From: an uncultured bacterium
GTDB taxonomy: Bacteria; Bacillota; Clostridia; Oscillospirales; Acutalibacteraceae
Reading direction: 5' to 3'
DNA length: 35,081 nt
Assembly (NCBI GenBank): GCA_949283655.1
Contig: CASDTH010000048.1
Coordinates: 1 to 35,081, forward strand
Below are positions 32,285 to 35,081 of the stretch, piece by piece. The first letter of the stretch is position 1. Each line of letters opens with the position of its first letter. The notes beneath the pieces were generated by a model. The model was not told the origin of the DNA. It searched no databases and saw only the letters and a program-made list of their open reading frames with translations. The position numbers and the translations under genes were made by a program.

Positions 32285-33253
32285 ATGGACATAATCACGA
32301 AGGAATATTCCTTCCCATCGGTAACAGGCCTTTCCGATATTTATGCAAAAAGCTGGGCGCCCGCCAACGGCAGGGTCAAGGCAGTATTTCAAATCCTGCA
32401 CGGTATGGCGGAGCATATTGCCCGTTATGAGCCCTTTGCCAGCTATCTGTGCAGCCAGGGCTTTGCTGTTTTTGCCAATGATCACATCGGCCACGGCAAA
32501 AGTGCAGCGGATATGGAATCGCTCGGTTATTTCGGAGAAGAAGGTGGCTGGAAGGCCTTTGCACGCGACGCAAAGCAGTTGACAGAGCTCGCCCGCGAGG
32601 AGTACCCCGGCGTGCCGGTGATTCTCTTCGGGCACAGCATGGGCTCTTTTGTGGCCCGCTATTATACAGAGCGGTATGGCCACGAAATTGACGGCGCAAT
32701 TTATTGCGGCACGAGCGGTGAAAATCCAGCGGCCGGGGTCGCCGTGGGGCTGGCAACTTTCGTCGCCAAGCGCAAGGGGAACCACTACCGCAGCGAGTTT
32801 ATCAACCGTCTCGCCTTTGGCGCCTACAATAAAAAATGTGCATCTCCGCGCACTGCCTTTGACTGGCTGACAAAAGAGCAGGCAATTGTTGACCGGTATG
32901 TGCAGGATCCATACTGTGGCTTTTTGTTTACTGCGGCGGGATATCGAGACCTATTTAGCGTTCTACATCATGTGTCCACTCCCAACTGGTATCGGAAAGT
33001 ACCCGCCCAATTGCCCATCCTGTTGGTATCTGGCGAGATGGATCCTGTAGGCGCATACGGGAAGGGCGTGAGGCAGGTTTACCGCGATTTAAAACAAACT
33101 GGTCACTCCGGCGTAGTGCTGAAGCTCTATCCTGAGGACCGACACGAAATCCTCAACGAGACTGACCGAGAGGTTGTGTTTGCCGATATCGCCGCCTGGG
33201 CATGTCAAGTTGCCGAAGCAGCGCAGAACAAGGGGGAAGAAGCCTCCTCCTGA
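32285..33253 (+). CDS. Alpha/beta hydrolase, monoacylglycerol-lipase-like
   Basis: 322 residues, the serine-aminopeptidase S33/Hydrolase_4 type (lysophospholipase or monoglyceride lipase group), cytoplasmic with no signal. An oxyanion region lies at ILHGMAEHIARYEPFA, then NDHIGHGKSA. The nucleophile elbow is GHSMGS, the acid is Asp in VSGEMDPVG, and the catalytic His is in PEDRHEILNE. It probably cleaves a lipid ester, but the natural substrate is unknown. ATG at 32285 follows AGGAGG by seven bases. It is transcribed alone from a promoter overlapped by a long palindrome, so it is likely tightly regulated. Confidence 0.92.
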   Translation: MDIITKEYSFPSVTGLSDIYAKSWAPANGRVKAVFQILHGMAEHIARYEPFASYLCSQGFAVFANDHIGHGKSAADMESLGYFGEEGGWKAFARDAKQLTELAREEYPGVPVILFGHSMGSFVARYYTERYGHEIDGAIYCGTSGENPAAGVAVGLATFVAKRKGNHYRSEFINRLAFGAYNKKCASPRTAFDWLTKEQAIVDRYVQDPYCGFLFTAAGYRDLFSVLHHVSTPNWYRKVPAQLPILLVSGEMDPVGAYGKGVRQVYRDLKQTGHSGVVLKLYPEDRHEILNETDREVVFADIAAWACQVAEAAQNKGEEASS

Positions 33254-33368
33254 CCAACGCTCACTTGCCAAAGAGCTGCGCGAGAAGAACTGTGACGTGG
33301 TTTCCCCAAGAGGCGAAGCCCCGTTTTGCCCCGGTTCTCTCTTAGCCCCCCAGCGCGCAGTGAAAGTG

Positions 33369-33407
33369 AACCACCTGTTTTCTTTGGAAAACATGGTGGT
33401 TTCTTTT
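33369..33407 (+). terminator. Terminator of the hydrolase gene
   Basis: AACCACC-TGTTTTC (33369-33382) pairs with GAAAACA-T-GGTGGTT (33387-33401), one bulged T, then TTTCTTTTT. The rest of 33254-33491 shows no gene. Confidence 0.8.
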
Positions 33408-33491
33408 TGCGCCGCTACATCTTCCAGCCTTCACGTAAAAAGCAGCGCCGCTCTTTTTTGTGGCTCATCAAAAGGGCTCCCGCAGTGCGGT

Positions 33492-33520
33492 TTGACTTTT
33501 TCCAAAAAATAGAGTAGACT
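33492..33520 (+). promoter_or_regulatory. fprA promoter
   Basis: TTGACT (33492-33497), 17 bases, TAGACT (33515-33520), 70 bp before the fprA start. Confidence 0.7.
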
Positions 33521-33537
33521 AACGGGTTGTCAGAGGA

Positions 33538-33557
33538 TTATTAGGATACTCTAATAA
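33538..33557. promoter_or_regulatory. Palindrome in the fprA leader
   Basis: TTATTAG (33538-33544) and CTAATAA (33551-33557) are inverted arms around GATACT. It lies about 10-30 bases past the expected start point, where a repressor could act. Confidence 0.5.
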
Positions 33558-33589
33558 AGACAGAAACTGCTGATTTGGAGGCTGAAGCT

Positions 33590-34792
33590 ATGCACTGTAC
33601 AAGAGAGATTGCCCCTCATATCCACTGGGTAGGCGGCAGCGACCGGCGTCTTGCCCTGTTTGAAAATATGTTCCCGCTGCCACAGGGCGTCTCCTATAAT
33701 TCTTATCTGATTCTGGATGATAAGGTCGCGTTGATGGACACAGTCGATGCCGCGATTACCCGACAGTTCTTTGAAAACATCGACCATGTGCTGGCGGGGC
33801 GCGCCATCGATTACCTGGTCGTCAACCATATGGAGCCAGATCACTGTGCCAATATTGAGGAGTTGGCGCGCCGCTACCCGGCGATGAAAATCGTGGGGAA
33901 CAAAAAGACGTTCCAGATGATCCGCCAATTCTATGACTTCTCACTGGAGGAGCGCTGCATTGAGGTGTGCGAGGGAGACACCCTCCCGCTCGGCGCGCAC
34001 ACGCTGCAATTCTTTTTCACCCCGATGGTGCACTGGCCTGAGGTCATGGTAGCCTATGAACAATCGGAGGGCATTCTGTTTTCAGCCGACGCATTCGGCA
34101 CCTTCGGCGCGCATGACGGTGCCCTGTTCAGCGACGAAACTGATTTTGAGAGCGTTTATCTCTCTGAGGCGCGCCGGTACTACGCGAATATTGTCGGCAA
34201 GTATGGCCCACAGGTACAATCGGCCCTGAAGAAGCTCGCCGGCGTGGAGATCCGCATCATCTGCCCACTGCACGGCCCTGTTTGGCGGGAGGATCTCGGC
34301 TATATTCTGGAGAAATATGACCGCTGGAGCAAGTATATCCCCGAGGCGCCCGGCGTTGTGCTGGCTTACGCCTCCATGTACGGCAACACAGAAAACGCGG
34401 TTGATCTGATTGCCGCCAAGCTGGCGGAGCGCGGCGTTTCTAACCTGCGTGTTTTCGATGTTTCCAAAACGCATCCGTCAGAGATCATTGCAGAAATGTT
34501 CCGCCTGAGCCACATTGTGCTGGCCTCCCCCACCTATAATATGGGCATTTACTATGGGATGAACAGCCTCCTGCATGAAATGGCGGCGCTGAATATGCAA
34601 AACCGCAAGGCCGCCATCATTGGCAACGGCTCCTGGGCGCCCGCAGCTGCCGGACTGATGAAAAAACATCTGGAAGGTATGAAAAATATGGCGCTCGTCT
34701 GCGATCCGCTGGAGCTTCGCTCCGCACTCAAGCAGGAGCAGCTGCCTGCAGTGGACGCAATGGTGGACGCCATCTGTGCATCGATGGAATAA
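33590..34792 (+). CDS. fprA: Flavodiiron protein (A-type flavoprotein)
   Basis: Reduces O2 to water and/or NO to N2O, protecting an anaerobe. 400 residues. The N-terminal beta-lactamase-like diiron domain has ligands His80, Glu82, Asp84 (with His85 in HMEPDH), His148 (VHWPE), Asp167 (SADAFG) and His228 (CPLHGP). The C-terminal flavodoxin domain from about residue 255 has the FMN phosphate loop ASMYGNTENA and the isoalloxazine segment SPTYNMGIYYG. There is no rubredoxin fusion, so an external electron donor is needed. ATG at 33590 follows GGAGG by eight bases; a TTG five codons earlier lies on the ribosome site. Confidence 0.96.
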   Translation: MHCTREIAPHIHWVGGSDRRLALFENMFPLPQGVSYNSYLILDDKVALMDTVDAAITRQFFENIDHVLAGRAIDYLVVNHMEPDHCANIEELARRYPAMKIVGNKKTFQMIRQFYDFSLEERCIEVCEGDTLPLGAHTLQFFFTPMVHWPEVMVAYEQSEGILFSADAFGTFGAHDGALFSDETDFESVYLSEARRYYANIVGKYGPQVQSALKKLAGVEIRIICPLHGPVWREDLGYILEKYDRWSKYIPEAPGVVLAYASMYGNTENAVDLIAAKLAERGVSNLRVFDVSKTHPSEIIAEMFRLSHIVLASPTYNMGIYYGMNSLLHEMAALNMQNRKAAIIGNGSWAPAAAGLMKKHLEGMKNMALVCDPLELRSALKQEQLPAVDAMVDAICASME

Positions 34793-34827
34793 GGAGCAAT
34801 CCGCGCCCTATCTATCCTTCAAAAATC

Positions 34828-34877
34828 AAAAGCTGCCGCATCCCCATGGGGTTCCACTGGGAGTGCGGCAGCTTTTT
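34828..34877 (+). terminator. fprA terminator
   Basis: AAAAGCTGCCGCA (34828-34840) pairs with TGCGGCAGCTTTT (34864-34876), with a long loop and a T run. The A-rich 5' side may also serve the minus-strand gene ending at 34995. Confidence 0.88.
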
Positions 34878-34994
34878 GCACCTCTGGCAAAAGCACTGTG
34901 CGCGCAAGCCTCGCTCTTTCAGCAGCCAAGGCAAAATGCCGGTAGTGTCAAGGAATTTTCGCAAAAAGGTTTGCAGGCTCTGGCATGAGTGAAG

Positions 34995-35081
34995 TTAGCC
35001 GGCAATGGAGGTATCCGCAAGAGCCGCCTCCAGGTGCTTCATGTTCATGTACTTCTTGTTGCCCCACTGGGTACCGGCCAC
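34995..35081 (-). CDS. C-terminal end of a gene running off the window
   Basis: Minus strand encodes the last 28 residues of a protein, including GTQWGNKKYMNMKHLEAALA and ending IAG, with stop TAA at 34995-34997. The codon use is normal for this genome and the frame is open to the window edge. I do not recognise the family from so short a tail. It converges on fprA, and the fprA terminator lies just beyond its stop. Confidence 0.6.
   Translation of the reverse strand: MAGTQWGNKKYMNMKHLEAALADTSIAG

Overview
The window reads as ordinary chromosome of an anaerobic, fairly GC-rich member of the Clostridia (Bacillota). Supporting signs are strong AGGAGG-type ribosome sites, a SAM-I riboswitch on metK, a Gram-positive LexA/DinR box on recA, an HPr with both His15 and Ser46, the single-chain PurL of about 1250 residues, a flavodiiron FprA, and the clostridial families DUF1836, DUF4830, DUF1858 and DUF975. 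The exact genus cannot be read from the sequence. No phage, CRISPR array, intact insertion sequence or biosynthetic cluster is visible.

Layout. Bases 1-528 hold a structured repeat. The minus-strand block 529-7142 carries metY, an archaeal-type phosphoglycerate mutase/proposed homoserine kinase, a terminal-inverted-repeat element, and purL. Two DUF975-type membrane proteins (7597-9469, plus) meet a GH29 fucosidase (minus) at a bidirectional terminator. Then come proC and ptsH (plus), a DUF1836 regulator, and the recX-recA operon with its SOS promoter (minus). Just upstream of recA lies a stranded 3' fragment of a V-type ATPase subunit D gene. A DUF4830 lipid-anchored or membrane-anchored protein, the second copy of the structured repeat, and an HD-domain hydrolase follow. 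metK with its riboswitch is at 18468-19997.

From about 20.9 to 24.8 kb is an accessory-looking, more AT-rich segment. It has a truncated phosphotransferase, a truncated aldo/keto reductase, a lipoprotein aldo/keto reductase, an iron-type alcohol dehydrogenase, a 77-residue helper-like protein and a divergent LysR regulator with a shared palindromic control region. After tRNA-Ser(CGA) there is an autoregulated GntR (YtrA-type)/ABC exporter operon. It is followed by DUF1858, trmK-nif3-rqcH (tRNA modification and ribosome rescue), a Cdd1-type helix-hairpin-helix protein, an alpha/beta hydrolase behind a long palindrome, and fprA (O2/NO detoxification). The right edge cuts a minus-strand gene.

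The best candidate for something undescribed is the repeat found at 145-347 and again at 17254-17456. Both copies are 203 bp. They share short invariant blocks, while four or more helices keep perfect pairing with different sequences, that is, compensatory change. Each copy is followed by an identical 12-mer and then a perfect hairpin of unrelated sequence. This looks like selection on a folded RNA or folded DNA, not on a protein. Two further palindromic intergenic elements (3083-3366 with a diverged relative at 28102-28258; 7352-7567) look like small non-autonomous mobile repeats. All functional statements come from motif recognition by eye; no database search was run.
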